Assembly: GCF_900167095.1 (NCBI RefSeq)
Contig: NZ_FUXG01000006.1
Span: 97,424-161,423, forward strand
Origin: Oceanospirillum multiglobuliferum
Lineage (GTDB): Bacteria; Pseudomonadota; Gammaproteobacteria; Pseudomonadales; Halomonadaceae
Direction: 5' to 3'
Length of the DNA stretch: 64,000 nt
In this document: piece by piece, positions 40,566 through 49,591 of the stretch
Layout: each line of letters opens with the position of its first letter
How positions within the stretch are numbered: position 1 is the first letter of the stretch
Notes under the pieces: model-generated
Databases searched by the model: none
What the model saw: only the letters and a program-made list of their open reading frames with translations
What the model was told of the DNA's origin: nothing
Position numbers and translations under genes: made by a program

Positions 40566-41681
40566 ATGAAGCGTCGTGAATTTGTAACCGCCCTAGGGCT
40601 TGGTGCCGCAGGTGCCGTACTAGCAGGTTGTACTGGTTCTGAGTCTGGTGCAGAAAAGCAGCAGGCAACAGTTAAGCAAGAAGCGATTAAATGGAAAATG
40701 GTCACCACTTGGCCAAAGAATTTCCCAGGGTTGGGTACAGCTGCTAATAGTTTGGCTGAAAAAATCACCAAAATGAGTGGTGGTCGTTTAGAAGTTAAAG
40801 TGTTTGGTGCAGGTGAGTTAGTTCCTGCATTTGGTGTCTTTGATGCTGTATCTAGTGGTACTGCACAAATGGGACATGGCGCTTCTTATTACTGGAAAGG
40901 TAAAGCCGCAGCTGCACAATTCTTTGCTGCCGTACCTTTTGGCTTGAACGCGCAAGAGATCTCTAGCTGGATCTATTACGGCGGTGGTATCGAACTGTGG
41001 AAAGAGGTGTATGCGCCCTTTGGTTTGATCCCAACAGCTGTAGGTAATACAGGCGTACAGATGGCGGGTTGGTTCAACAAAGAGATCAACTCGATGAAAG
41101 ACCTGCAAGGTCTGAAAATGCGTATTCCAGGCCTAGGCGGTGAAGTAATCAACCGTGCAGGCGGTACAGCGGTAAGTCTGCCGGGTTCTGAGTTGTTCAC
41201 AGCACTTCAAACTGGTGCGATTGATGCAACAGAGTGGGTTGGCCCTTATAACGACAAAGCCTTTGGCCTTTATAAAGCCGCGAAATACTATTATTACCCA
41301 GGTTGGCATGAGCCAGGTACTGTTCTAGAAGGCATGATTAACCAGAAAGCCTTCGAAGCGCTGCCTGCTGATCTGCAAGACATCGTGATGGTGGCCACGC
41401 GCGCAGCAAACCAAGACATGATGGATGAACTGACTTACCGCAACGCTTTGGCATTGAAAGAGTTGGTTACCGATCATGGCACTGAGTTGCGTAAGCTGCC
41501 TGATGAAGTGTTCAGTAAACTACGTAGTTTGTCTGACGAAGTGGTATTTGATGAAGCGAAGAAAGACGATCTAACCCGTCGTATCTATGACTCGTTCATG
41601 AACTTCCGCAGCTTGGCAGATGAGTATCAGAAAATTTCTGAATACGCTTATCTGCATGGTCGTATTCAAACGGGCGCATAA
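40566..41681 (+). CDS. TRAP-type periplasmic substrate-binding lipoprotein (DctP family)
   Basis: This 371-residue protein has a twin-arginine start (MKRREFVTALGLG) and a lipobox LAGC (Cys at about 22), followed by the TRAP binding-protein fold: WKMVTTWPKNFPG, SGGRLEVKVFGAGELVPAFGVFDAV, LKMRIPGLGGEVINRAG and ALQTGAIDATEWVGPYND. The WVGPYND and YYYPGWHEPG segments resemble 2-oxo-acid-binding TakP-type proteins, so a 2-oxo or related organic acid is a plausible ligand. No DctQ or DctM membrane subunits are in the window, so it is an orphan here. It is followed by its own terminator. Confidence 0.88.
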   Translation: MKRREFVTALGLGAAGAVLAGCTGSESGAEKQQATVKQEAIKWKMVTTWPKNFPGLGTAANSLAEKITKMSGGRLEVKVFGAGELVPAFGVFDAVSSGTAQMGHGASYYWKGKAAAAQFFAAVPFGLNAQEISSWIYYGGGIELWKEVYAPFGLIPTAVGNTGVQMAGWFNKEINSMKDLQGLKMRIPGLGGEVINRAGGTAVSLPGSELFTALQTGAIDATEWVGPYNDKAFGLYKAAKYYYYPGWHEPGTVLEGMINQKAFEALPADLQDIVMVATRAANQDMMDELTYRNALALKELVTDHGTELRKLPDEVFSKLRSLSDEVVFDEAKKDDLTRRIYDSFMNFRSLADEYQKISEYAYLHGRIQTGA

Positions 41682-41704
41682 CATTATTGAATAGGCAATA
41701 AAGT

Positions 41705-41734
41705 AAAAGAGAGGTCAGTCGACCTCTCTTTTTT
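41705..41734 (+). terminator. Terminator after the TRAP binding protein
   Basis: A perfect 12-bp stem (41705-41716 with 41721-41732) with AGTC loop and T tract, 23 bases after the stop. It is also placed to act on the convergent thioesterase gene. Confidence 0.93.
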
Positions 41735-41789
41735 AGCTTTCAGAACTGATTTCTAGCGAGCTTCTGATTTGCTTCACTTCACTTTAAGG

Positions 41790-42212
41790 CTAGTAGTCAG
41801 TGGAAGGTACTGCGCGAATACGGCCATTATCATCAATAGCGACCATTACAAAGCGAGCCTCAGAGACTTTATATAACTCTTGCTCATCTGCTTCAAACGG
41901 TGGCTGAATCCAAGCCTCGACCAAAATATTCATTGAGCTATGACCCACATCTTCAATCAAGGTGTAGATTGAAACGGTAGAGCCTATACGAATAGGGCAA
42001 AGAAAGTCCATTTCGCTAATAGCAACGGTTGCAGTACGGCCTTTGGCAAGCTTGCCTGCGCTAATTTCTGCGGCTAGATCCATCTGTGATACTAACCAGC
42101 CCCCCGCAATATCACCATAAATATTAGTATCTTGCGGAGTTGCAGCGATCTTAAGGGTCAGTTCACCAGTGGGTGAGGGAATATCTTCTAAATTATTATC
42201 AATGCTACTCAT
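41790..42212 (-). CDS. Acyl-CoA thioesterase YciA-like
   Basis: This 140-residue hotdog-fold protein reads GELTLKIAATPQDTNIYGDIAGGWLVSQMDLAAEISAG, then TVAISEMDFLCPIRIGSTVSIYT and EARFVMVAIDDNGR. The NxYGDIxGGWLxSQMD element is the active-site segment of YciA enzymes, which hydrolyse a wide range of acyl-CoAs. The ATG at 42212 is preferred; the frame continues to a TTG at 42245, but the added residues are not family-like. Confidence 0.87.
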   Translation of the reverse strand: MSSIDNNLEDIPSPTGELTLKIAATPQDTNIYGDIAGGWLVSQMDLAAEISAGKLAKGRTATVAISEMDFLCPIRIGSTVSIYTLIEDVGHSSMNILVEAWIQPPFEADEQELYKVSEARFVMVAIDDNGRIRAVPSTDY

Positions 42213-42375
42213 ATTATTTTTTCTTATTGGTTTGATTGCACGCAAATAGCGATTATTTTGCAGTTCTATAAGCTGTCAAAGACGACTTGTCGCCATTCAT
42301 CAATTGGCCTCACCGCTATTGTAGGGGGAATAGCAGAGGATAGGCAGCAAAAAATTGACTGAATCAAAATCGTCA

Positions 42376-42409
42376 TATTCATATAACTGTCATAAAGCCC
42401 CCCTATATT
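42376..42409 (+). promoter_or_regulatory. Pho box and -10 of the pstS promoter
   Basis: TATTCATATAACTGTCAT (42376-42393) matches the E. coli Pho box, two 11-bp PhoB repeats, at 15 of 18 positions. After exactly 10 bases follows TATATT (42404-42409) as -10. PhoB replaces the -35 contact. The start site would be near 42416, giving a leader of about 70 bases before pstS. Confidence 0.85.
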
Positions 42410-42485
42410 AACCAGCAACTGATTAAGTAAGTGTAATAATTCACAGAAGTGACAAGTCGAACTGACCAAATGTTCAGGAGATAAG

Positions 42486-43469
42486 ATGAAGCTGAATAAA
42501 ATGATGGCAGCGGTTTCTATTGTAGCTGCAAGTACTTTGACTGCAGGCATTGCCAATGCTGCTGCAGAACTAGATCCAAAGCTACCGACTTATGAAAAAT
42601 CAAGTGGTGTGTCTGGTAACCTATCTTCTGTAGGTTCTGATACCTTAGCGAACTTGATGACGTTATGGGCAGAAGAGTACAAGCGTGCTTATCCAAACGT
42701 GAATATTCAAATTCAAGCCGCAGGTTCTTCTACAGCGCCACCAGCTCTGACCGAAGGTACAGCAAACTTAGGCCCAATGAGCCGTAAGATGAAAGACAAA
42801 GAGCTGGAAGCCTTTGAAAACAAACATGGTTACAAGCCAGTGGCTGTACCTGTAGCGATTGATGCGCTTGCAGTGTTTGTACACAAAGATAACCCAATTC
42901 AAGGTATGAGCATTGACCAAGTTGATGCAATCTTCTCTTCGACTCGTAAATGCGGATTGGCACAAGATGTCTCTACTTGGGGTGATATTGGTTTAACTGG
43001 CTCATGGCAGAATCGCACCGTGCAACTGTTTGGCCGTAACTCAGTATCAGGTACTTACGGTTACTTCAAGAGTAAAGCGCTGTGTAAAGGTGATTTTAAG
43101 AACAGTGTAAACGAGCAGCCTGGATCAGCTTCTGTAGTTCAGTCTGTTAGTACATCCGTGAATGCAATTGGTTACTCGGGCATTGGTTATAAAACCTCTA
43201 GTGTTCGTGCAATACCGTTAGCGAAAAAAGCGGGCCAGCCTTTTGTTGAAGCTTCTCCAGAAAACGCAGTGTCTGGTAAGTATCCACTGTCTCGCTTCCT
43301 GTACGTTTACATCAACAAGAAGCCTAACCAGCCTTTACAGCCACTTGAGCGTGAATTCATCAAGATGGTAATGTCTAAGCAAGGTCAGGAAGTGGTTGTG
43401 AAAGATGGCTACATCCCACTGCCACACTCTGTTGTAGAAAAGACTCTACAAGCTCTAGATATCAAGTAA
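42486..43469 (+). CDS. pstS: Periplasmic phosphate-binding protein PstS
   Basis: This 327-residue protein has a signal peptide ([21 protein letters not shown]...ANA, cleaved near residue 26). The mature part begins after [12 protein letters not shown] and contains [40 protein letters not shown] and [14 protein letters not shown], the phosphate-binding loops with their Ser/Thr/Arg/Asp ligands. It is controlled by the Pho box at 42376 and followed by a terminator, so it can be made in excess over the membrane subunits. Confidence 0.95.
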   Translation: MKLNKMMAAVSIVAASTLTAGIANAAAELDPKLPTYEKSSGVSGNLSSVGSDTLANLMTLWAEEYKRAYPNVNIQIQAAGSSTAPPALTEGTANLGPMSRKMKDKELEAFENKHGYKPVAVPVAIDALAVFVHKDNPIQGMSIDQVDAIFSSTRKCGLAQDVSTWGDIGLTGSWQNRTVQLFGRNSVSGTYGYFKSKALCKGDFKNSVNEQPGSASVVQSVSTSVNAIGYSGIGYKTSSVRAIPLAKKAGQPFVEASPENAVSGKYPLSRFLYVYINKKPNQPLQPLEREFIKMVMSKQGQEVVVKDGYIPLPHSVVEKTLQALDIK

Positions 43470-43505
43470 TCCGTACTAGATAAGCGTACAAGGATGTACA
43501 GCAAG

Positions 43506-43540
43506 CTAAAAAGGGTGGGCCGTTCGCCTACCCTTTTTGC
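43506..43540 (+). terminator. Terminator after pstS
   Basis: AAAAAGGGTGGGC pairs with GCCTACCCTTTTT (13 bp, one G-T pair) around a CGTTC loop. It uncouples pstS from pstC, which has its own Pho box immediately downstream. Confidence 0.92.
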
Positions 43541-43562
43541 TGTCTCTATTATCGCCTGTCTG

Positions 43563-43596
43563 GTGTCATACAACTGTCATATAAGTGCAGTATTTT
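43563..43596 (+). promoter_or_regulatory. Pho box and -10 of the pstC promoter
   Basis: GTGTCATACAACTGTCAT (43563-43580) matches the Pho box at 16 of 18 positions. After exactly 10 bases comes TATTTT (43591-43596). The predicted start site, about 43603, is one base from the pstC ATG (43604), and no ribosome site fits upstream, so a leaderless message is expected. Confidence 0.85.
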
Positions 43597-43603
43597 TCCC
43601 GCT

Positions 43604-45892
43604 ATGAAACAGAATAGCTCATCCGCCCCAGTGATCGATTTTGATACTCCGGCACTTCGTATGCACAGGAAGATCAGATCGTATAAAGACAAAGCCGCCG
43701 AAGTTGGAGTCGGTGTTGGTGGTATCAGTGTAATCGTTGCGATTTTACTGATCTTCCTCTACCTGATGTATGAGGTTGTACCTCTATTCAAATCGGCAAG
43801 TGTTGAACCTATTGCAGAATATCAGGTGCCAAAAACTACGGTTGCTCCTGATAATGCAAAAACCCTTTACCTTGCTGTTGAGGAGCAAGGCGAAGTTGCG
43901 ATGCGTATTACCAATGTTGGAGAGGTTATCTTCTTCAATGTGGCTGACGGTCAAGTTGTGAAGCGTGAACAATTGGTGCTGCCACAAGGTGTTGACTTGG
44001 TGTCTGTTGCAAGCGAGGGGCCAGGCTCTGCGATTTTAGCATTAGGTCTATCTAACGGCACTGCATTGATTGTTCGTGACCGCTATCGTGTGACTTATCC
44101 TGGTGATAAACGTCTTATTACACCTTCTGTTGAGTACCCGTTTGGTTCTGAGCCAATGGTAATCAGTGAATCAGGTGGTTTAATTGAAAAACTAGCTGTG
44201 AACAATGCAGAGCAGAATCTGCTTGTTTCAGCGGTGACTAATGATAAAAAGGCACACTTAGTTCAATTTGCTAAAGAGGAGTCTCTTTTTGGTGATGAGA
44301 TCACATTGGTGCGCAGTGAGATCACTTTGCCTGTTTTAGACAGCAAAGTACACAGCATCCTAATTGCTCCTGATCAGCGCTGGATGTACCTAGCCAGTCA
44401 GCAAGGTCAGGTTGATGTGGTTGATCTACGTGATCCTGATAACGCTAAATTGAATGCACGTTTAAAGGTTACTGAGAAGAACAGCGCAATTGCTGATGTC
44501 AAATTCCAGTTGGGTGGAATATCTCTATTGGTCGGTGATATGACAGGTGCGGTATCTCAGTGGTTTTTGGTACGTGATGACCAAAGTGAATGGGCGCTGA
44601 AAAAAATCCGTAGTTTTGAGCATGACTCATCGCCTGTAGTTGTGATGCTGCCTGAGCATCGCCGTAAAGGCTTTTTGATGATTGATGCGAAGGGCGAGCT
44701 GGATATTTTTAGTACCACTGCACATCGCACCATGTTGACCGAAAATATTTTGGAAATACAGCCTCGCATCGCAACTATTAGCCCTCGTGCAGATGTGTTG
44801 CTAATTGAGCGTGTGGATGGTGTTGTACAGACTTTTGCGGTTCATAACGAACACCCTGAGGTGTCTTGGAGTGCGCTGTGGCAGAAAGTTTGGTACGAGA
44901 GCTATGAAGAGCCGCAGTACACTTGGCAGTCTTCAGCATCTACCAATGATTTTGAGCCTAAGTTCAGTTTAATGCCTTTGGCCTTTGGTACTTTAAAAGC
45001 GGCTTTTTACGCCATGATCGTGGCAACACCTCTTGCTATTGGTGGTGCAATCTTTACGGCCTACTTCATGGCACCTGCCATGCGTCGTAAGATCAAACCG
45101 ATCATTGAGTTAATGGAAGCACTACCAACGGTAATTCTAGGTTTCTTAGCAGGTTTGTTCTTAGCGCCTTTCGTTGAACACAACTTACCCGGCATCTTTG
45201 CCTTATTGATCCTGTTGCCTATTGGTATGGTGGCTTTCGGCTTTGCTTGGGCGCAGATGCCAGACAAAGTGCGCCACGCGGTGCCTGATGGTTGGCAAGC
45301 TGCCTTGATGATTCCCGTTGTGCTATTGGTCAGCTGGTTTGCTCTTGGCATGAGTCAGCCAATGGAAGCGATGTTCTTCGACAGTGATATGCGTAGCTGG
45401 TTGAGCAATGATCTGGGCATTCCTTTCGATCAACGTAATGCGTTGGTAGTAGGTTTAGCGATGGGCTTTGCAGTGATTCCAACGATCTTCTCGATCACTG
45501 AAGATGCGATCTTTGCGGTGCCTAAACACTTGAGTTATGGCTCGCTGGCGCTGGGTGCAACGCCTTGGCAAACGCTTACTCGTGTTGTGCTACCTACGGC
45601 TAGCCCCGGTATTTTCTCTGCGGTGATGATTGGTATGGGGCGTGCTGTAGGTGAAACCATGATCGTACTGATGGCCACAGGCAACACACCTATTATGGAT
45701 GCCAATATCTTCGAAGGTATGAGAACACTGGCCGCGAATATTGCGGTGGAAGTACCTGAATCAGAAGTGGGCAGCTCACATTATCGCATATTGTTCTTAG
45801 CCGCCTTCGTGCTGTTCACCTTTACCTTTGTGGTGAACACTGCTGCCGAGGTAATTCGTCAGCGTCTGCGTAAGAAATATGGTGCGCTGTAA
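43604..45892 (+). CDS. pstC: Phosphate ABC transporter permease PstC (extended form)
   Basis: This 762-residue protein has a first helix (about 38-58, ISVIVAILLIFLYLM) and a large extracytoplasmic insert up to about 460 rich in beta strands, then the permease core with LKAAFYAMIVATPLAIGGAIFTAYFM, MEALPTVILGFLAGLFLAPF and SYGSLALGATPWQTLTRVVLPTASPGI (the EAA loop). The long insert matches Pseudomonas-type PstC rather than the short E. coli form (319 residues). The N-terminal DFDTPALRMHRKIRSYKD matches Pseudomonas PstC, which supports the ATG at 43604 despite the missing ribosome site. Its stop overlaps the first possible pstA ATG. Confidence 0.95.
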   Translation: MKQNSSSAPVIDFDTPALRMHRKIRSYKDKAAEVGVGVGGISVIVAILLIFLYLMYEVVPLFKSASVEPIAEYQVPKTTVAPDNAKTLYLAVEEQGEVAMRITNVGEVIFFNVADGQVVKREQLVLPQGVDLVSVASEGPGSAILALGLSNGTALIVRDRYRVTYPGDKRLITPSVEYPFGSEPMVISESGGLIEKLAVNNAEQNLLVSAVTNDKKAHLVQFAKEESLFGDEITLVRSEITLPVLDSKVHSILIAPDQRWMYLASQQGQVDVVDLRDPDNAKLNARLKVTEKNSAIADVKFQLGGISLLVGDMTGAVSQWFLVRDDQSEWALKKIRSFEHDSSPVVVMLPEHRRKGFLMIDAKGELDIFSTTAHRTMLTENILEIQPRIATISPRADVLLIERVDGVVQTFAVHNEHPEVSWSALWQKVWYESYEEPQYTWQSSASTNDFEPKFSLMPLAFGTLKAAFYAMIVATPLAIGGAIFTAYFMAPAMRRKIKPIIELMEALPTVILGFLAGLFLAPFVEHNLPGIFALLILLPIGMVAFGFAWAQMPDKVRHAVPDGWQAALMIPVVLLVSWFALGMSQPMEAMFFDSDMRSWLSNDLGIPFDQRNALVVGLAMGFAVIPTIFSITEDAIFAVPKHLSYGSLALGATPWQTLTRVVLPTASPGIFSAVMIGMGRAVGETMIVLMATGNTPIMDANIFEGMRTLAANIAVEVPESEVGSSHYRILFLAAFVLFTFTFVVNTAAEVIRQRLRKKYGAL

Positions 45893-45918
45893 TGGCTAAG
45901 GTGAAAAAGGAAGGAATT

Positions 45919-47595
45919 ATGCGTGAATCATTTGGCAGCTGGACTCGTACTGGCTCACCTTGGGTGTGGCTAAATGCGGGTGCGGTAGCAATCAGCGTGG
46001 TAATGGTTATCGGCTTACTGGCTTTGATTGCAGTACGAGGTTTAGGCCACTTTTGGCCTGCCTCTATCATTGAAGCTGATGTACGTGCCGCTGATGGTAG
46101 TCTTCATCACATTACAGGTGAGCTCACCGATAGCTTAACCGTACCTGCTGAGCAGGTGCGGGCTTCAGGTGTTGCCATTCCGGCAGATCAGGAAACAGTT
46201 ACTCGCTATTTAGTGAAAATTGGTAACCGTGATGTTTACGGCACTGACTTTCGCTGGGTGCTGAAAGATCAGATCGAGAATGCCGATTATCCAGAAGCAT
46301 TAATGGCGGTTGAGCGTCGTGAATGGGGTAATTTTTACGGTTATCTTATTTCTGTAAAGCAAGATGGTCAGGTTATTGCCCAGCAAGCAGTGGGGGAAAA
46401 CAGCATTTGGCCTGAGTTTGAAAAGCGTATTGCGCGTGCGTTGACCATTCATGAAGAGATCTATCAGATCGAGAAACATGAAATTGGGCGTATCAACTAT
46501 GCGATGGAGCGTCTGCGCCTAAAACAGCGTAGTTTAGAGCTGAAAGGCAAAGATACACCACAAGCAATCACCGAAATTCAAACTGAACGTCGAGTGTTAG
46601 ATGCTGAATATAAAGTACTACAGCAAAAGCTGGGTGATCTTTATGTTGAAGCTAACCGTGATAGCTTTGTCGCACAAGCGATGGACGGCCAACAGATCGA
46701 AGTCTCTGTCAGCAAAGTGGTACGTGCTTTTCAGCCAAACATGATGCACTTGGGTAACAAGATTGTGTTTTATGGCGAGAAGCTATGGGAATTCATGACG
46801 GATGAACCACGTGAGGCTAATACTGAAGGCGGTATTTTCCCCGCTATTTTCGGTACGGTCATGATGGTACTACTGATGTCTGTAATGGTGACGCCATTTG
46901 GAGTAATTGCAGCGGTTTATCTGCGTGAATACGCTAAGCAAGGCTTTGTCACCCGCATGATCCGCATCGCGGTGAATAACTTGGCAGGCGTACCTTCTAT
47001 TGTGTATGGCGTATTTGGTTTGGGCTTCTTTGTTTACTTCTTGGGCGGTCATATTGATGATCTATTTTTCCCAGAAGCACTGCCAGCTCCAACCTTTGGA
47101 ACACCAGGCTTAATGTGGGCCTCAATTACCCTTGCTCTATTAACCGTGCCAGTGGTGATTGTAGCAACAGAAGAAGGCTTAGCGCGGATTCCACGCTCTG
47201 TACGTGAAGGTTCTTTGGCTTTAGGTGCAACCAAAGCTGAAACCCTATGGCGTGTGGTATTACCTATGGCAAGTCCTGCAATGATGACAGGGGTGATCTT
47301 GGCGGTAGCTCGTGCAGCGGGTGAGGTAGCACCGTTAATGCTAGTGGGGGTGGTCAAACTTGCGCCAAGCTTACCGCTAGATGGTAACTACCCATTTATT
47401 CACTTAGACCAGAAGTTCATGCATTTAGGCTTCCATATCTATGATGTTGGCTTCCAAAGTCCAAACGTAGAAGCTGCACGACCTCTGGTTTATGCCACGG
47501 CACTGCTTCTGGTGATTGTGATTGCGCTTTTGAATATGAGTGCCGTTGCGATTCGTAACCATCTGCGTGAAAAGTATAAGTCATTAGAGATGTAG
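45919..47595 (+). CDS. pstA: Phosphate ABC transporter permease PstA (extended form)
   Basis: This protein of 558 residues has a first helix (about 14-40), an extracytoplasmic insert with a coiled-coil section (about 170-240) and a core with GTVMMVLLMSVMVTPFGVIAAVYLREYA, NNLAGVPSIVYGVFGLGFFVYF and EGSLALGATKAETLWRVVLPMASPAMMTG (EAA loop). It pairs with PstC. The ATG at 45919 follows AAGGAAGG and matches the Pseudomonas start; an alternative ATG at 45892, overlapping the pstC stop, would add nine residues through translational coupling. Confidence 0.94.
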   Translation: MRESFGSWTRTGSPWVWLNAGAVAISVVMVIGLLALIAVRGLGHFWPASIIEADVRAADGSLHHITGELTDSLTVPAEQVRASGVAIPADQETVTRYLVKIGNRDVYGTDFRWVLKDQIENADYPEALMAVERREWGNFYGYLISVKQDGQVIAQQAVGENSIWPEFEKRIARALTIHEEIYQIEKHEIGRINYAMERLRLKQRSLELKGKDTPQAITEIQTERRVLDAEYKVLQQKLGDLYVEANRDSFVAQAMDGQQIEVSVSKVVRAFQPNMMHLGNKIVFYGEKLWEFMTDEPREANTEGGIFPAIFGTVMMVLLMSVMVTPFGVIAAVYLREYAKQGFVTRMIRIAVNNLAGVPSIVYGVFGLGFFVYFLGGHIDDLFFPEALPAPTFGTPGLMWASITLALLTVPVVIVATEEGLARIPRSVREGSLALGATKAETLWRVVLPMASPAMMTGVILAVARAAGEVAPLMLVGVVKLAPSLPLDGNYPFIHLDQKFMHLGFHIYDVGFQSPNVEAARPLVYATALLLVIVIALLNMSAVAIRNHLREKYKSLEM

Positions 47596-47617
47596 AGCGG
47601 TTGTATTGCTGGGATGT

Positions 47618-47638
47618 GCTGCCGAAAGTTTCGGCAGC
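47618..47638 (+). other. Intercistronic hairpin between pstA and pstB
   Basis: GCTGCCGA, AAGTT, TCGGCAGC forms a GC-rich hairpin 22 bases after the pstA stop, followed only by CTTCTTTA. It is likely a weak attenuator or mRNA processing/stability element. Confidence 0.65.
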
Positions 47639-47700
47639 CTTCTTTAATCGCAGATAGACTGTTATCAACGAACTCAGAACAAATTAAAGAGAGTATTCCC

Positions 47701-48576
47701 ATGGAAGCTCAAGCTGAAATGAAAAATACAGACGCAAAAACTAAAAGTGATTCAAAATCGCATGGCATTGATATCAGCGCCATGAATCGTGGTGCAGGGC
47801 AAGAGCTGTCTCTAGACAATGAGACCACCTGCATTGATGTACGTAATATGAACCTGTTTTACGGTGAAAAGCAGGCGCTTTTTGATGTCAATATGACGAT
47901 TCCAAAACAGCGTGTAACGGCTTTTATTGGTCCTTCAGGTTGCGGTAAATCGACGTTATTACGTAGCTTTAACCGTATGAACGATCTTGTTGATGGTTGT
48001 AGCATCACAGGTGAGATCAATATGGAGGGTCAAAACATCTACCAAAAGAACGTAGATGTTGCTGAGCTACGTCGTAAAGTGGGCATGGTATTTCAAAAAC
48101 CAAACCCATTCCCTAAGTCAATCTACGAAAACGTTGCTTATGGCCTGCGTATTCAGGGTATTAACAACAAGCGCGTACTAGACGAAGCGGTTGAATGGTC
48201 TCTGCGTTCAGCTGCATTATGGGACGAGGTAAAAGACCGTCTACATGAAAGTGCGCTGGGTATGTCCGGTGGTCAGCAGCAGCGTTTGGTGATTGCGCGT
48301 ACCATCGCGGTAAAACCTGAAGTTTTGTTATTGGATGAGCCAGCATCAGCACTAGATCCAATCTCGACGCTAAAAATTGAAGAATTAATCTACGAGCTTA
48401 AAGATCGCTTCACTATTGTAATCGTGACCCACAACATGCAGCAGGCTGCGCGTGTATCTGACTATACCGCCTTCATGTACATGGGGAATCTGATTGAGTT
48501 TGGTAACACTGATATGTTGTTTACCAATCCAAAAGAGAAGAAAACCGAAGACTATATTACAGGTCGCTATGGTTGA
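47701..48576 (+). CDS. pstB: Phosphate ABC transporter ATP-binding protein PstB
   Basis: This protein of 291 residues is the ATPase of the Pst importer. Seen: [19 protein letters not shown], Walker [10 protein letters not shown], the signature MSGGQQQRL, Walker [13 protein letters not shown] and the switch [13 protein letters not shown]. The N-terminal 45 residues ([15 protein letters not shown]) are a linker longer than in E. coli PstB (257). The ATG at 47701 follows AGAGAG; an upstream open frame lacks PstB-like residues. Confidence 0.96.
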   Translation: MEAQAEMKNTDAKTKSDSKSHGIDISAMNRGAGQELSLDNETTCIDVRNMNLFYGEKQALFDVNMTIPKQRVTAFIGPSGCGKSTLLRSFNRMNDLVDGCSITGEINMEGQNIYQKNVDVAELRRKVGMVFQKPNPFPKSIYENVAYGLRIQGINNKRVLDEAVEWSLRSAALWDEVKDRLHESALGMSGGQQQRLVIARTIAVKPEVLLLDEPASALDPISTLKIEELIYELKDRFTIVIVTHNMQQAARVSDYTAFMYMGNLIEFGNTDMLFTNPKEKKTEDYITGRYG

Positions 48577-48597
48577 TTGTGCCTGAGCATTCAACAG

Positions 48598-48626
48598 AGT
48601 TTGCTTTGGCAATGCTAAAGCAAACT
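48598..48626 (+). other. Intercistronic hairpin between pstB and phoU
   Basis: AGTTTGCTTT pairs with AAAGCAAACT around a nine-base centre that itself contains a GC pair. No T tract follows. Together with the pstA-pstB hairpin, it divides the operon into segments. Confidence 0.65.
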
Positions 48627-48673
48627 GACAGACTTACGTTATGGCTTTAGGTTTAATATCACGAGGTACAACC

Positions 48674-49396
48674 ATGGAAATCACAACAGATACGCATAGC
48701 CACCATATCTCTCAACAGTTCAATAATGAACTGGAAGATTTGAAAACCCACTTATTAGCAATGGGTGGCTTAGTTGAGAAACAGGTACAAGATGCAATTT
48801 ACGCTTTAACTGAAGGCGACAGTGCCGTTGCTGAAGAAGTACGTGTAAATGACCGTGCAATTAATGATATGCAGATCAGCATTGATGAAGAGTGCACGCG
48901 CATATTGGCACGTCGTCAGCCAGCGGCAAGCGATCTACGTTTAGTGATGGCCGTTACTCGCGCCACATCTGATTTAGAGCGTATCGGCGATGAAGCCTCT
49001 AAAATTGCACGCCATGCAATTCAGTTAGCCGAAGAGGGTGAGTCGCCTCGCGGTTATATTGAAACTCGTCACATAGGCAACCATGTGCGTAATATGGTGA
49101 AAGATGCATTGACCGCATTTGCCCGTTTTGATACTGAGCTTGCGCTTTCTGTAGCACAGGAAGATAAGTCTGTTGATTTAGAATACCGTTCAGCGATGCG
49201 TGCGTTAGTCACCTTTATGATGGAAGATCCTCGTTCAATCAGCCGCGTATTGAACGTAATTTGGGTTCTACGGTCTTTAGAGCGTATTGGTGATCATGCG
49301 AACAACATCTCTGAATATGTTATTTATCTGGTGAAAGGTATGGATGTACGTCACTCTTCACCGGAAAGTATCGAAGAGCGTTTACACCGTAATTGA
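48674..49396 (+). CDS. phoU: Phosphate signalling regulator PhoU
   Basis: This 240-residue all-helical protein has two three-helix bundles and links the Pst transporter to PhoR, restraining it when phosphate is plentiful. Seen: QQFNNELEDLKTHLLAMGGLVEKQV, ARRQPAASDLRLVMAVTRATSDLERIGDEASKIA in parts with the metal-binding E-x-I-G-D-E, and the repeat LRSLERIGDHANNISEYVIYLVKG. The ATG at 48674 follows CGAGG. A strong terminator follows at 49416. Confidence 0.96.
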   Translation: MEITTDTHSHHISQQFNNELEDLKTHLLAMGGLVEKQVQDAIYALTEGDSAVAEEVRVNDRAINDMQISIDEECTRILARRQPAASDLRLVMAVTRATSDLERIGDEASKIARHAIQLAEEGESPRGYIETRHIGNHVRNMVKDALTAFARFDTELALSVAQEDKSVDLEYRSAMRALVTFMMEDPRSISRVLNVIWVLRSLERIGDHANNISEYVIYLVKGMDVRHSSPESIEERLHRN

Positions 49397-49415
49397 TCAA
49401 ATTAAGGTGTAAGTT

Positions 49416-49449
49416 AAAAAAAGGGCGTTGTTGATTACGCCCTTTTTTT
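49416..49449 (+). terminator. Terminator of the pstC-A-B-phoU operon
   Basis: A7-GGGCGT pairs with ACGCCC-T7 (13 bp) around an eight-base loop, 19 bases after the phoU stop. Confidence 0.93.
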
Positions 49450-49591
49450 ATGACCATAAAAAGGTACTTTAAATATTTTATTAGAGCTTCATCGCCGCAT
49501 TACCTTACAATATAGGACTCTATTTTTTGATACGCTGAAGATCGCGTCATTTTAGTGTTAAAGAACTCAGCAAGTACTCTCAGGAGTTGTT

